Below, piece after piece: positions 16,716 to 25,711 of a stretch of 64,000 nucleotides of DNA (position 1 is its first letter; the number at the start of each line of letters is the position of its first letter). The position numbers and the translations under genes were made by a program. The notes under the pieces are model-generated. The model was not told the DNA's origin and searched no databases. It saw only the letters and a program-made list of their open reading frames with translations. Source of the DNA: Mucilaginibacter sp. L196 (lineage in GTDB: Bacteria; Bacteroidota; Bacteroidia; Sphingobacteriales; Sphingobacteriaceae); the NCBI RefSeq assembly GCF_009765905.1, contig NZ_LMUO01000019.1, positions 786,153 to 850,152 on the forward strand. The letters run 5' to 3'.

Positions 16716-17002
16716 TAATTGATAAGGAAACAGTTGAAAAAGTAGCCAATCTGGCTCGCCTTGAACTTGTAGAAGATGAAAAGGATGAGATGATAAAGGA
16801 TATGAGCAAGATACTGGACTTTATGGCCAAGCTAAATGAAATTGATACCACAGGCGTTGAACCTCTGGTTTACATGACCGACGAGGTTAACGTTTTGCGT
16901 GAGGATGTTATTAAACAAGAAATCACTACTGAAGAAGGTTTAAAAAACTCGCCTAAGCATACTGATGAATATTTTTTGGTAGCGAAGGTTATCGAGAAGT
17001 AA
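16712..17002 (+). CDS. gatC: Aspartyl/glutamyl-tRNA amidotransferase subunit C
   Basis: A 96-residue subunit of the GatCAB complex, which converts misacylated Glu-tRNA(Gln) or Asp-tRNA(Asn) to the amide form. It shows the family pattern VEKVANLARLEL, a central KILDFMAKLNEIDT helix, VEPLVYM and the C-terminal YFLVAKVIEK. Start and preceding stop overlap (ATGA). gatA and gatB are not in the window, which is normal in Bacteroidota. Confidence 0.95.
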   Translation: MIIDKETVEKVANLARLELVEDEKDEMIKDMSKILDFMAKLNEIDTTGVEPLVYMTDEVNVLREDVIKQEITTEEGLKNSPKHTDEYFLVAKVIEK

Positions 17003-17012
17003 TTGCCCCTTT

Positions 17013-17097
17013 TGTCATTCTGAGCGGAGCGAAGAATCTCAGAACATTGCAAACGTCATGCATGACAGATAGATTCTTCGCTCTGCTCAGAATGACA
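17013..17097. repeat. REP-like palindrome (TGTCATTCTGAGCG family)
   Basis: Arms of 27 bases starting TGTCATTCTGAGCGGAGCGA and ending as its inverse copy differ at one base, enclosing a 31-base loop that itself contains CATGCATG. A second member of the family lies at 31941-32015. Such sequences are dispersed in intergenic spacers and can act as transcription terminators or mRNA 3' ends. Confidence 0.8.
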
Positions 17098-17164
17098 ATA
17101 AAAGGAATAAAAACAAACCTGTGTAACAAAACAATCCCAACCTTAGTCCAACAAACAAAAACGC

Positions 17165-17887
17165 ATGGAGCCATTAATTACCATTAAAGATATCGGACGA
17201 AAATATGTGATAGGCACTGAAATTATTCATGCGCTTAAATCGGTATCGTTAACGATAAATAAAGGTGAATTTGTGGCATTGATGGGGCCCTCCGGTTCAG
17301 GTAAATCAACCCTGATGAATATTCTGGGTTGTTTGGATACCCCAAGTAAAGGTGAATACATTCTTAACGGGATCAACGTTAGTCACATGACGGAGAATGA
17401 TTTGGCTGAGGTTCGTAATTCAGAAATCGGTTTCGTATTCCAAACGTTCAACTTATTACCACGTAACAGTGCGTTGGAAAACGTAGCCCTGCCATTGGTT
17501 TATGCTGGAATAGGTAGAGATGAAAGGCTCGACCGGGCAAAAAAATCCCTTGAAAATGTAGGGCTTGGTAATCGTGTTACGCACAAGCCTAATGAGCTTT
17601 CAGGCGGACAAAGGCAGCGTGTAGCTGTAGCAAGGGCATTGATCAATAACCCATCCATCATATTGGCCGATGAGCCTACAGGTAATCTCGATACCAAAAC
17701 CTCTATTGAAATAATGGGCTTGATTGAAGATATTCATGATAAAGGCAACACCATTATTTTGGTAACGCACGAAGAAGACATTGCCCAGCATGCCCACCGT
17801 ATTGTGCGCATGCGCGATGGATTAATTGAAAAAGATTACTTAAATACCGATATTCATAAGGTTGACAGAAGTACCATCAAAGTTTAA
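17165..17887 (+). CDS. ABC transporter ATP-binding protein, LolD/MacB type
   Basis: A 240-residue ATPase with Walker A GPSGSGKST (residues 40-48), Q-loop VFQTFNLLP, signature LSGGQRQRVAVARAL and Walker B IILADEPTGNLD, followed by the switch histidine in LVTHEED. This is the pattern of lipoprotein-release (LolCDE) and MacAB-like exporters, whose permease has large periplasmic domains. No permease gene is adjacent, so it must pair with one encoded elsewhere. Confidence 0.92.
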   Translation: MEPLITIKDIGRKYVIGTEIIHALKSVSLTINKGEFVALMGPSGSGKSTLMNILGCLDTPSKGEYILNGINVSHMTENDLAEVRNSEIGFVFQTFNLLPRNSALENVALPLVYAGIGRDERLDRAKKSLENVGLGNRVTHKPNELSGGQRQRVAVARALINNPSIILADEPTGNLDTKTSIEIMGLIEDIHDKGNTIILVTHEEDIAQHAHRIVRMRDGLIEKDYLNTDIHKVDRSTIKV

Positions 17888-17897
17888 CGGCTTACCG

Positions 17898-18518
17898 TCA
17901 ACATAAATTCGCGATCCGCTCAATAAATTCTGCTAAGTGAACTGATTTTTCTGGCGATAGCGTATTGCGGTTGCCGATAATCAACGAGTGCTCATTTATC
18001 TCGATCACAAAATTATCTGATCTGATATCCATAACCGCGTTCCTGAAATTTCGGTTTATCCCCGCAACAGCTTTCTGATGATCATTAGCTAACACATAAA
18101 AGGTATCGCTAAAGGCTTTATCTTCCGCAAAATCTATCTCCACCGGATGAACCAGCTCCACTATTTTATCTGCTAAAGTTTCTCGTCGAATCAGTACCCG
18201 GCCAAAATCTTGCTTTAAATAAGAGATAGCCCAGGTTTGGTAATCCTGATGATAAGCGTAGCCAGATTTACCGCCCATTGTTTTGTAACGTACCTCTACA
18301 AATAATATATAACAATCATTTTTGGCACGCTTAATTACAAATGAACCTCTGATTTTAGTGTCAGTATAAAATTTAAACGTCTCAAAATCATCTAAATTGA
18401 AATTGATATTACCAGTTGGTTGAATATCAAACTTCTCCTTAAGTACATTATAAGTTTGATAAAAATCATCAAACTGACTTACAGTAAGTCCAACTGTATC
18501 AAAAGGTACAAAATCCAT
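17898..18518 (-). CDS. Uncharacterised 206-residue protein
   Basis: I do not recognise a named family. The protein is soluble, without a signal peptide, and starts MDFVPFDTVGLTVSQFDDFY. A C-terminal part with VIEINEHSLIIGNRNTLSPE looks like alternating beta-strands. It sits 14 bases downstream of proC on the same strand and so could be cotranscribed with argB and proC. Confidence 0.7.
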   Translation of the reverse strand: MDFVPFDTVGLTVSQFDDFYQTYNVLKEKFDIQPTGNINFNLDDFETFKFYTDTKIRGSFVIKRAKNDCYILFVEVRYKTMGGKSGYAYHQDYQTWAISYLKQDFGRVLIRRETLADKIVELVHPVEIDFAEDKAFSDTFYVLANDHQKAVAGINRNFRNAVMDIRSDNFVIEINEHSLIIGNRNTLSPEKSVHLAEFIERIANLC

Positions 18519-18532
18519 TAACTAGCTGAGTG

Positions 18533-19351
18533 TTAGCTCTCGTTATGATACAACTCACCAGCCTTATCTGCCGATAATTTAATCCCCTTTATCATAGCCG
18601 AACTAAAACCGTTATGTTCCATCTCATTTAAGCCTGCAATGGTACAACCACTTGGCGAAGTTACCTTATCAATTTCCTGCTCCGGATGTGATGATAATTG
18701 TAAAATTAAATCAGCGGCTCCTTTGGCAGTTTGTGCAGCCATTTTAAGCGCATCGGCAGAATGGAAACCAATTTCAGTGCCACCTTGTGAAGCTGCTCTG
18801 ATCGACCTTAAGAAGAAGGCGATACCACAGGCACAAAGTGCTGTAGCCGATGTCATCAATTCTTCGTTTATTTGGATACTTACCCCAACGGTATCAAATA
18901 ATGATTTTACCAGGTTGACATTCTTGGTAGTACCGGTATCGGTAGCAATACAGGTCATGGAATGGCCTATGGCAATAGCCGTATTAGGCATGGCGCGTAT
19001 AACCTGAACATTAATATCCAATTGTTTACGTATATCGGCACAAGTAACGCCGGATATAACAGAAACCAACAATTGTTTTTCGGACTTGATGGCCGGTTTA
19101 ATCTCGTCGAGTAGTTTATTCAACTGCTGTGGTAATACAGCCAGCACAACAATGTCTGCACGTTTAACCGCTTTAATATTGTTATCGGTAACGTAATAAC
19201 CCTCGTCTGCCAATGAGTCCAACGTTGTAATGTTTCTACGGGTAAGTATAATCTGCTGCGGTTTGCATATCCCCCCTTTTACCAATCCTTTAGCTAATGA
19301 TAAGCCAATGTTTCCGCTGCCAATTATGGCAATATTTTGTTGTGAATTCAT
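18533..19351 (-). CDS. proC: Pyrroline-5-carboxylate reductase
   Basis: A 272-residue enzyme that makes proline from pyrroline-5-carboxylate using NAD(P)H. The N-terminal IAIIGSGNIGLSLAKGL is a Rossmann motif (residues 7-23), and the C-terminal domain has the signature TVKG-like AAQTAKGAADLI and the SPSGCTIAGLNEME active-site region, which usually reads P-G-G-T. The start overlaps the argB stop (ATGA), placing proline and arginine synthesis from glutamate in one transcript. Confidence 0.92.
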   Translation of the reverse strand: MNSQQNIAIIGSGNIGLSLAKGLVKGGICKPQQIILTRRNITTLDSLADEGYYVTDNNIKAVKRADIVVLAVLPQQLNKLLDEIKPAIKSEKQLLVSVISGVTCADIRKQLDINVQVIRAMPNTAIAIGHSMTCIATDTGTTKNVNLVKSLFDTVGVSIQINEELMTSATALCACGIAFFLRSIRAASQGGTEIGFHSADALKMAAQTAKGAADLILQLSSHPEQEIDKVTSPSGCTIAGLNEMEHNGFSSAMIKGIKLSADKAGELYHNES

Positions 19352-20163
19352 GCGTTTTTACTTAAACGAGTTCCAAATGAGCTATTCTGTTTTAACTTGC
19401 CGAGGTCAGCTGCATGGCCAATAATTACCGATTTTACGCCACAATTAATAGCAGTAAAAGCATTATCAAGCTTAGGCAGCATCCCGCTGTGTATTATTTG
19501 TTGTTGTTTTAATTCTTCGTATTGTGTAAGGTCAATTTCTTTTATTAATGATTCTTCATCATCAATATCTTTTAATACACCCTTTTTCTCAAAACAATAA
19601 ATCAACGTGGTTTCATATAAATCAGCTAATGAAACCGCCAGCGCCGATGCAATGGTATCGGCATTGGTGTTTAGTAATTGTCCTTCTCCATCGTGTGTAA
19701 GTGCACAAAAAACGGGGGTGAACCCGGCATCCATTAATTTTTTTATGTTTTCGGGGTCGATTGACTTCTCGTCAATATCACCTACGAAACCATAATCAAT
19801 AGTTTTTACCGGTCGTTTTTTTGTACGTATAAAATTACCGTCGGCACCTGTAAGGCCAATGGCGTTATTGCCAAACCGTTGCAGTTGGGCAACAATATTT
19901 TTATTAATGAGGCCACCATAAACCATGGTAACTATGCGCAATGTTTCAATATCGGTAATTCGCCTGCCATCAACCATCTTTGCTTCGATGCCCAATGTTT
20001 CGGAAAGTTGAGTGGCTACTTTACCGCCACCATGCACCAATATTTTATATCCTTCCAGTTCAGTAAAATCCTTCAAAAAATTGTGCAGATTTTCTGAATT
20101 ATCTATAACGTTCCCGCCAATTTTTATAATATGTAGAGCGTTTCTTCTTTTGTTCTTATCCAT
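19348..20163 (-). CDS. argB: Acetylglutamate kinase (or succinylglutamate kinase)
   Basis: A 271-residue amino-acid kinase acting on N-acylglutamate in the second step of arginine synthesis. Family motifs are IIKIGGNVID (residues 12-21), LVHGGGKVAT, GRRITD, GLTGADGNFI and LNTNADTIA. Since the carbamoyltransferase in this window appears to be the succinyl type, the acyl group here may be succinyl. It is separated by about 4.5 kb from the rest of the arginine genes, and forms an operon with proC. Confidence 0.93.
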   Translation of the reverse strand: MDKNKRRNALHIIKIGGNVIDNSENLHNFLKDFTELEGYKILVHGGGKVATQLSETLGIEAKMVDGRRITDIETLRIVTMVYGGLINKNIVAQLQRFGNNAIGLTGADGNFIRTKKRPVKTIDYGFVGDIDEKSIDPENIKKLMDAGFTPVFCALTHDGEGQLLNTNADTIASALAVSLADLYETTLIYCFEKKGVLKDIDDEESLIKEIDLTQYEELKQQQIIHSGMLPKLDNAFTAINCGVKSVIIGHAADLGKLKQNSSFGTRLSKNA

Positions 20164-20206
20164 AAGTTTAGTAAATACCTTTACGAAAGTAGAAGTACTT
20201 TAACTA

Positions 20207-21175
20207 TCATTTCGCTAAAAAATCATTAATAACTTTAAAATCCTTTTCAGGTTCTTCAACCTGCGGATTGTGCCCTGAGTGTTCAAACATTACAAACTCT
20301 GCCTGCGGGCAATACTGCTTAAATTTAATAGCCATCCAGGGTACAGCAACCCGATCATAGCGGCCGGTTTCAATTAATACCGGCATCTTTAAATCCTTAA
20401 GCTGCTTGCGATAATCAAATGTGCCAATATCGCTTCCTACTATAAAATCACCATCCTTACCTACCATTTGGTAGTAAAGCTTCGTATTCATCGGGTTAGG
20501 ATAGGGTTTATAATCCCCCTTTGCTCCGCCTTCAAAATTTGACGGGTTGTAAGCATACAAAAATCCATATGGCACTCTGCCATAAATTTCCTGATGTATA
20601 GCATCACTTGAAACCGCGCCTGCATTACGTATGGCCATCAACTGATCCCATATCTCCGGATAGTTCGTTTTGATCTCCCGGTTGCTATTGTCATCGTTCT
20701 CCTGCCACATTACAAAACTGTGGAAGGTATCAGCCAAAATTAAATGGCTTAGATGGTCTGGGTACTTTAATGCATAACCCTGGGCAACCACTCCGCCATA
20801 GGAGTGACCCAATACCGTTATTTTATCCAGCTTTAAGGCAATTCGTAAACTTTCAATGTCCTCAATGTCACGGGCAAGTGTGTATTCACTAATCTTTTTC
20901 GCGGTGTCGGATTTTCCTCTGCCAAAAGCATCAAAATAAATTAACTGATGATGATTTTCAGCAAGCGGATCAAAGTCTCTATATCCTAAATGGTTTCCGC
21001 CCGGTCCGCCGGGAATAAAAATGATCGGGTCACCTTCACCAACAATCACCACCCAAAGCTTAGCACCATTTACGGTTACGTATTTACCGTCGGTCCAGCT
21101 GTCAACCTTTTTTACTTGAGCCTGTGAAACAAATATAAATAACACGAAGCAAATAAAAAGGGTTATTTTTTTCAT
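20207..21175 (-). CDS. Secreted alpha/beta hydrolase
   Basis: A 322-residue protein with a clear signal peptide (MKKITLFICFVLFIFVSQAQ). The catalytic serine is in LGHSYGGVV (about residue 118), the oxyanion region is FIPGGPGGN, and the histidine is in EHSGHNPQVEEP near the C-terminus. It resembles proline iminopeptidases and related periplasmic hydrolases, but substrate cannot be assigned. It does not look like part of the argB-proC transcript, because its start is on the far side and it reads toward argB's promoter region. Confidence 0.85.
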   Translation of the reverse strand: MKKITLFICFVLFIFVSQAQVKKVDSWTDGKYVTVNGAKLWVVIVGEGDPIIFIPGGPGGNHLGYRDFDPLAENHHQLIYFDAFGRGKSDTAKKISEYTLARDIEDIESLRIALKLDKITVLGHSYGGVVAQGYALKYPDHLSHLILADTFHSFVMWQENDDNSNREIKTNYPEIWDQLMAIRNAGAVSSDAIHQEIYGRVPYGFLYAYNPSNFEGGAKGDYKPYPNPMNTKLYYQMVGKDGDFIVGSDIGTFDYRKQLKDLKMPVLIETGRYDRVAVPWMAIKFKQYCPQAEFVMFEHSGHNPQVEEPEKDFKVINDFLAK

Positions 21176-21544
21176 TTTTTAACACTTGTGGGTTAAAAAT
21201 AGTAATTTTTGGTTGTTTATTAATAAATAATAATCATTTAATATCTTTTTTTGATAAAATACCACCCCAAAATGGTAAACGTTTTAATATTTGTCATTTA
21301 AAACTAATAAAAACGGTGATAAATAGAATCTATACCCCTAAGCTTCGTATTATTTTAACGTAAAATGATACGGTAATACAGCGATTAGTGTAAATTAATA
21401 TTATCACTTCGTCAAACTCATTTGGCTACCGAAGTGGCTGGAAATTTAGTAATTTTTAGATTTTAAGAATCGCTATAGTATAAATAACATCCGTATTACA
21501 TTATTTCAAAACACAAATGGTAGTTTTATTGCTTATACTACAAT
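21176..21544. other. Divergent spacer between hydrolase and NDH-2 genes
   Basis: A 369-base AT-rich spacer with no ORF of note. It contains a fold-back CACTTCG ... CGAAGTG at about 21405-21453. I see no recognisable riboswitch or clear promoter pair. Confidence 0.4.
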
Positions 21545-22843
21545 ATGGATACACCAAATAAAAGCGTACCTCGCGTTGTTATAATCGGCGGGGGATTTGG
21601 AGGAATACAATTAGCTAAGCATCTTAAGAACGCACCTGTAAAGGTGATGATGCTTGACAGACATAATTATCATACCTTTCAACCTTTACTTTACCAGGTA
21701 GCAATGGGAGCCATTCCTGCTGACTCAATAGGCTTTCCTATTCGCAGGATATTCACTAAACAAGATAACTTCAGATTTTTCCTGACTGATGTTAAAAGAA
21801 TTAACCCGGAGAGTAATACAGTAAGTACCGATATTGGTGATATAACCTACGATTACTTAGTAATTGCCACCGGATCAAACACCAATTTTTTCGGTAATAA
21901 GGAGATTGAGCATTTTGCTATGCCGATGAAGAATATCCCGGAAGCGTTAAATCTCAGGAGCCTGATCCTGCAAAATCTGGAAAAAGCACTAGTAACCAAG
22001 ACATATAATGAGAGAGAAGCCCTAATGACCTTTGTGGTGGTTGGCGGCGGACCTACCGGAGTGGAACTATCAGGAGCGTTAGCCGAAATGAGGCAATTGA
22101 TCTTAGTGAAAGATTACCATGGCCTAAAAAAGCAGCACATGAAAGTGTATTTGGTAGAGGGTAAGGACAGGCTGCTGGCTGCCATGACGCCAAAGGCATC
22201 TCAAAAAGCAAAAGAGTTTTTAGAGGAAGGCGAAGTAACTATTTACAATGGCGTGCATGTACAAAGTTATGATGGTTATGAACTTAAAATTGATGATGGC
22301 AAAGTAATTCACACTCGAAATGTATTTTGGGCAGCAGGCGTAAAAGGCGAGTTAATTGATGGAATCCCGGAGGATACTATTACTAGGGGAAGCCGCATAC
22401 TAACCGACGAAATTAGCCGGGTTAATGGCTATGAAAATATTTTCGCAATAGGGGATGTGGCAGCAATGATTACCAGCGATATGCCTAACGGGCTTCCCGG
22501 CGTGGCACCGGCGGCAATGCAACAGGGCCAACATTTGGCAAAAAATATTGTCCGTATGATTAAAGGCGAACCTACCGTCCCCTTTAAATATCTTGATAAA
22601 GGATCGTTAGCTACTATTGGCCGCAATAAAGCAGTGGCAGATTTGGGTATATTTCATTTTCAGGGATTTTTTGCCTGGTTATTGTGGGGCTTTGTGCATA
22701 TACTAACGCTTGCAGGTTTTAGTAACAAGCTAAGCGTATTTTTAACATGGTTCCTTAATTATTTTAATAGAAACAGTGACAATAGGCTGGTAGTAAGATA
22801 TTTTAATACTGAAACCATGATGACGGAGCCTGTAGCTAAATAA
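21545..22843 (+). CDS. ndh: Type II NADH:quinone oxidoreductase
   Basis: A 432-residue single-subunit flavoprotein that oxidises NADH and reduces quinone without pumping protons. Two dinucleotide-binding motifs are visible: VIIGGGFGGIQLAKHL for FAD (about residues 12-27) and VVVGGGPTGVELSGALAEM for NADH (about residues 163-181). The C-terminal region FFAWLLWGFVHILTLAGF is the hydrophobic membrane anchor. The antiporter gene follows after 39 bases and may be cotranscribed. Confidence 0.92.
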   Translation: MDTPNKSVPRVVIIGGGFGGIQLAKHLKNAPVKVMMLDRHNYHTFQPLLYQVAMGAIPADSIGFPIRRIFTKQDNFRFFLTDVKRINPESNTVSTDIGDITYDYLVIATGSNTNFFGNKEIEHFAMPMKNIPEALNLRSLILQNLEKALVTKTYNEREALMTFVVVGGGPTGVELSGALAEMRQLILVKDYHGLKKQHMKVYLVEGKDRLLAAMTPKASQKAKEFLEEGEVTIYNGVHVQSYDGYELKIDDGKVIHTRNVFWAAGVKGELIDGIPEDTITRGSRILTDEISRVNGYENIFAIGDVAAMITSDMPNGLPGVAPAAMQQGQHLAKNIVRMIKGEPTVPFKYLDKGSLATIGRNKAVADLGIFHFQGFFAWLLWGFVHILTLAGFSNKLSVFLTWFLNYFNRNSDNRLVVRYFNTETMMTEPVAK

Positions 22844-22882
22844 CAATATATTTTTGCCGGAGCGGCTCTTAATTCAACTGGT

Positions 22883-24130
22883 ATGGATCTGTTTATAATT
22901 ATCGCCCTTCTTGTAATAGTTAGTGCTGTTTACTCTTATGTAAATGCTCGCTTTGTTAAATTGCCGGGTACCATAGGTATCATTACCATAGCGGTAATTG
23001 CATCGGTTATAACACTGATCGTAGATAAATCCGACCCTTATTTTGCCCGGTACTTAACATTGCTGGCAAAAAATATCGATTTCTCTAAGGTTGTGCTCGA
23101 TATTATGCTGGGGTTCCTGTTATTTGCGGGTGCACTTAATGTAGACACGAAGAAGCTGCGACGGGAAATGGCTCCTGTTATGATATTAAGTACCGTTGGC
23201 GTTATTATATCCACAGCCGTTTTCGGTTTATTATTTCACTATATAGGTTTGTTATTTAATATTCATGTCGACCTTGTTTATTGCTTTCTATTTGGCGCAT
23301 TAATATCACCCACAGATCCGGTTGCCGTAGGGGCTGTTATCAAAGGCTCGAAGCTTCCAACACATTTAGAGATGATTATTACCGGCGAGTCTTTATTTAA
23401 TGATGGAGTAGGGTTGGTGCTGTTTATCACTATTCTTGAAATTACCAGAACCGGCACCGATAATATAGATTTTGCGAAAACGGCTATCTTGTTTGTAAGG
23501 GAAGTTTTTGGTGGTATAGCCTTAGGGATATTTATGGGATTTTTTGCATACCGGTTAATGCGTTCCATTAGCGATTTTCAAACCATTGTATTGGTTTCCC
23601 TGGCTTTGGTAATGAGTATTTCCTTAATATGTATTTACGCGGGTTTATCAATTCCCCTGGCTGTAGTAGCCGCGGGTTTGTTTATGGGCAACCGCTCCAT
23701 CAACTCTGATGATAAAGAACATTCCAATGAAGCACTGGGGAAATTCTGGAAACTGGTTGACGAAATGTTAAACACCATATTGTTTGTTATGCTGGGTTTA
23801 CAAATGATAAACCTTTCGTTTATTACCAACTACTTTATTACAGGCGGTATAGTGATTGTATTAATGCTGATAGCCCGGTGGGTCAGCATCGCTTTACCGG
23901 TTACTTTCCTAAGGCATTCACTGAAAATTAATTATGCAAACGTAAATATATTAACCTGGGCAGGTTTACGTGGCGGTATATCCATAGCATTGGCGCTTTC
24001 GCTGCCGCATTCTATTTATAGGGAAATTATTTTAGCAGGCAGCTATTTTGTAGTGATATTTTCTATAGTGATACAAGGGCTCACCCTTAATAGGGTTATC
24101 AATTTCTCCTTTAGAAATAAACCAGCTTAA
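22883..24130 (+). CDS. Sodium/proton antiporter, CPA1 family
   Basis: A 415-residue membrane protein with about 12 hydrophobic segments. The family's ion-binding region is clear: SPTDPVAVGAVIKGSKLP followed by ITGESLFNDGVGLVLF, and a conserved arginine-rich WAGLRGGISIALALSLP near the C-terminus. It exchanges Na+ (or K+) for H+ across the inner membrane. There is no long cytoplasmic tail. The 3' end overlaps the convergent paiB-like gene by 4 bases. Confidence 0.9.
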   Translation: MDLFIIIALLVIVSAVYSYVNARFVKLPGTIGIITIAVIASVITLIVDKSDPYFARYLTLLAKNIDFSKVVLDIMLGFLLFAGALNVDTKKLRREMAPVMILSTVGVIISTAVFGLLFHYIGLLFNIHVDLVYCFLFGALISPTDPVAVGAVIKGSKLPTHLEMIITGESLFNDGVGLVLFITILEITRTGTDNIDFAKTAILFVREVFGGIALGIFMGFFAYRLMRSISDFQTIVLVSLALVMSISLICIYAGLSIPLAVVAAGLFMGNRSINSDDKEHSNEALGKFWKLVDEMLNTILFVMLGLQMINLSFITNYFITGGIVIVLMLIARWVSIALPVTFLRHSLKINYANVNILTWAGLRGGISIALALSLPHSIYREIILAGSYFVVIFSIVIQGLTLNRVINFSFRNKPA

Positions 24131-24741
24131 TGCTTTTTTAACGAAGACATGTATTGTGCTATCTCCCGCTCACTTTCAGATGGACTTTCGCTTAAGGAAT
24201 GAATAATATTGTCCTTTTCAACTTCACTACGGTTTTGGCTAAGTTTACTTTTGGCCTGTAGGTCGGTTACAATTATCTCAAATCCAACAATGCCTTTTAT
24301 CATTTTTGACTTGTAGTCATCAGGCAGATTTTGCCATTGCCTAAAATATCCAGCTTCATAATTCTTGATGGTACGTTCCAACAGGTCAAGATGCTCTTGC
24401 TCGCCATTCAATAAACGAGCTTTTCCATAAGCGTGTACCGCTATGTAATTCCACGTAGGTACTTCGGCTTCCTTTGGATAATTTTTGGGGGAAATGTAAG
24501 CGTGCGGCTCGGTGAAAATGATGAGATTAGTATTCCCATACACATCCAATGCCTGCGGATTCGCCTTGGCAAAATGCGACGAGATAATTATCTGACCATC
24601 CTTTTCATCTATTAAAAAAGGTAAATGTGTTGCTACGGGTAAGTTGTTTGCAGATGTTATAATGGTACCAAAGCTATACTTCCGCATATAGGTAAGCACT
24701 TCTTGCTTATCCGGGAAAGTATTGAAGTTTGGTATATACAT
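24127..24741 (-). CDS. FMN-binding protein, PaiB-type negative transcriptional regulator
   Basis: A 204-residue protein of the PaiB family, named after a Bacillus regulator and built on a flavin-reductase-like split barrel. It begins MYIPNFNTFPDKQEVL and shows the family stretches YISPKNYP and VPTWNYIAVHAYGKA. Whether it regulates transcription or acts on a flavin substrate is unclear. It begins 2 bases after the argF' stop, so it appears to be the last gene of the arginine operon. Confidence 0.88.
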   Translation of the reverse strand: MYIPNFNTFPDKQEVLTYMRKYSFGTIITSANNLPVATHLPFLIDEKDGQIIISSHFAKANPQALDVYGNTNLIIFTEPHAYISPKNYPKEAEVPTWNYIAVHAYGKARLLNGEQEHLDLLERTIKNYEAGYFRQWQNLPDDYKSKMIKGIVGFEIIVTDLQAKSKLSQNRSEVEKDNIIHSLSESPSESEREIAQYMSSLKKH

Positions 24742-24743
24742 TG

Positions 24744-25691
24744 TTATAAATTCTCAAGCATCTGTTTTAGTACAGCCTGAGCAGCCCATACACGGTTTCC
24801 GGCTTCATGCACTACAATAGATGAAGGCCCATCCAAAATCTCATCTGATAGCTCCAAATTGCGTCGTACGGGTAAGCAATGCATTACTTTAGCATCATTG
24901 GTAACCTTCAACTTCTCGTTGGTTAACATCCAATCATCGTTACCCGGCAATATCTTGCCATAAGGTTCAAAAGCCGACCAGTTTTTTACGTAGATAAAAT
25001 CCGCATCAGCCAAAGCTTCGTCCTGATTATGGGTGATTGTTGCGCCATCAGTAAAATCGGTACTTAATTCATAACCTTTAGGATGCGCGATCGTAAAATC
25101 CACATCAGCCTTACACATCCATTCCGCAAAAGAGTTTGGTACCGCTTGTGGCAATGGTTTTATATGTGGTGCCCATGTTAATACGACCTTTGGACGAGGT
25201 TTTGTTTTTAATTCAGTGATAGTAACCAAATCAGCCAAACTTTGCAATGGATGACGTGTAGCAGATTCCAAACTTACCACTGGAACGCCACAGTATTTAA
25301 CAAACTTGTTAAATATCTCCTCGTTATAATCCTCCTCACGATTCTTTAAACCCGGGAAGGAGCGAACCCCAATAATATCAACATATTGGCCTAATACAGC
25401 TGCCGCTTCGCGGATATGCTCTACGGTAGAACCGTTCATCACTACGCCATCCTGTAGCTCTAAAGCCCAGCCTTCTTTATCCATATTAAGTACCATTACA
25501 TTCATGCCTAAATTTAAGGCAGCTTTTTGGGTGCTCATACGTGTACGCAGACTTGGGTTTAAAAAAACAAGTCCTAAGGTTTTGTTTTTACCTAAATGCT
25601 GCTGCGCGTATGGGTTTTGCTTTAATTGCAAAGCCTCGGCTGCAAGGGCATTAATATCAGTTACGTCGTGTACAGAAGTGAAAAGTTTCAT
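24744..25691 (-). CDS. argF': N-acyl-L-ornithine carbamoyltransferase (probably succinylornithine type)
   Basis: A 315-residue transcarbamylase. The carbamoyl-phosphate motif is SLRTR (residues 47-51), and MHCLPVRRN is the C-terminal ornithine-side loop. In this branch the acyl-ornithine specificity is set at position 90: acetyl enzymes carry glutamate there, the Bacteroides succinyl enzyme carries proline. This protein has valine (GSTVEH), and small hydrophobic substitutions there are known to favour succinylornithine. The reaction gives N-acyl-citrulline, so a deacylase (ArgE-like) must act later; none is in the window. Confidence 0.9.
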   Translation of the reverse strand: MKLFTSVHDVTDINALAAEALQLKQNPYAQQHLGKNKTLGLVFLNPSLRTRMSTQKAALNLGMNVMVLNMDKEGWALELQDGVVMNGSTVEHIREAAAVLGQYVDIIGVRSFPGLKNREEDYNEEIFNKFVKYCGVPVVSLESATRHPLQSLADLVTITELKTKPRPKVVLTWAPHIKPLPQAVPNSFAEWMCKADVDFTIAHPKGYELSTDFTDGATITHNQDEALADADFIYVKNWSAFEPYGKILPGNDDWMLTNEKLKVTNDAKVMHCLPVRRNLELSDEILDGPSSIVVHEAGNRVWAAQAVLKQMLENL

Positions 25692-25711
25692 AGGCTAATG
25701 GCCTTCTTCAT

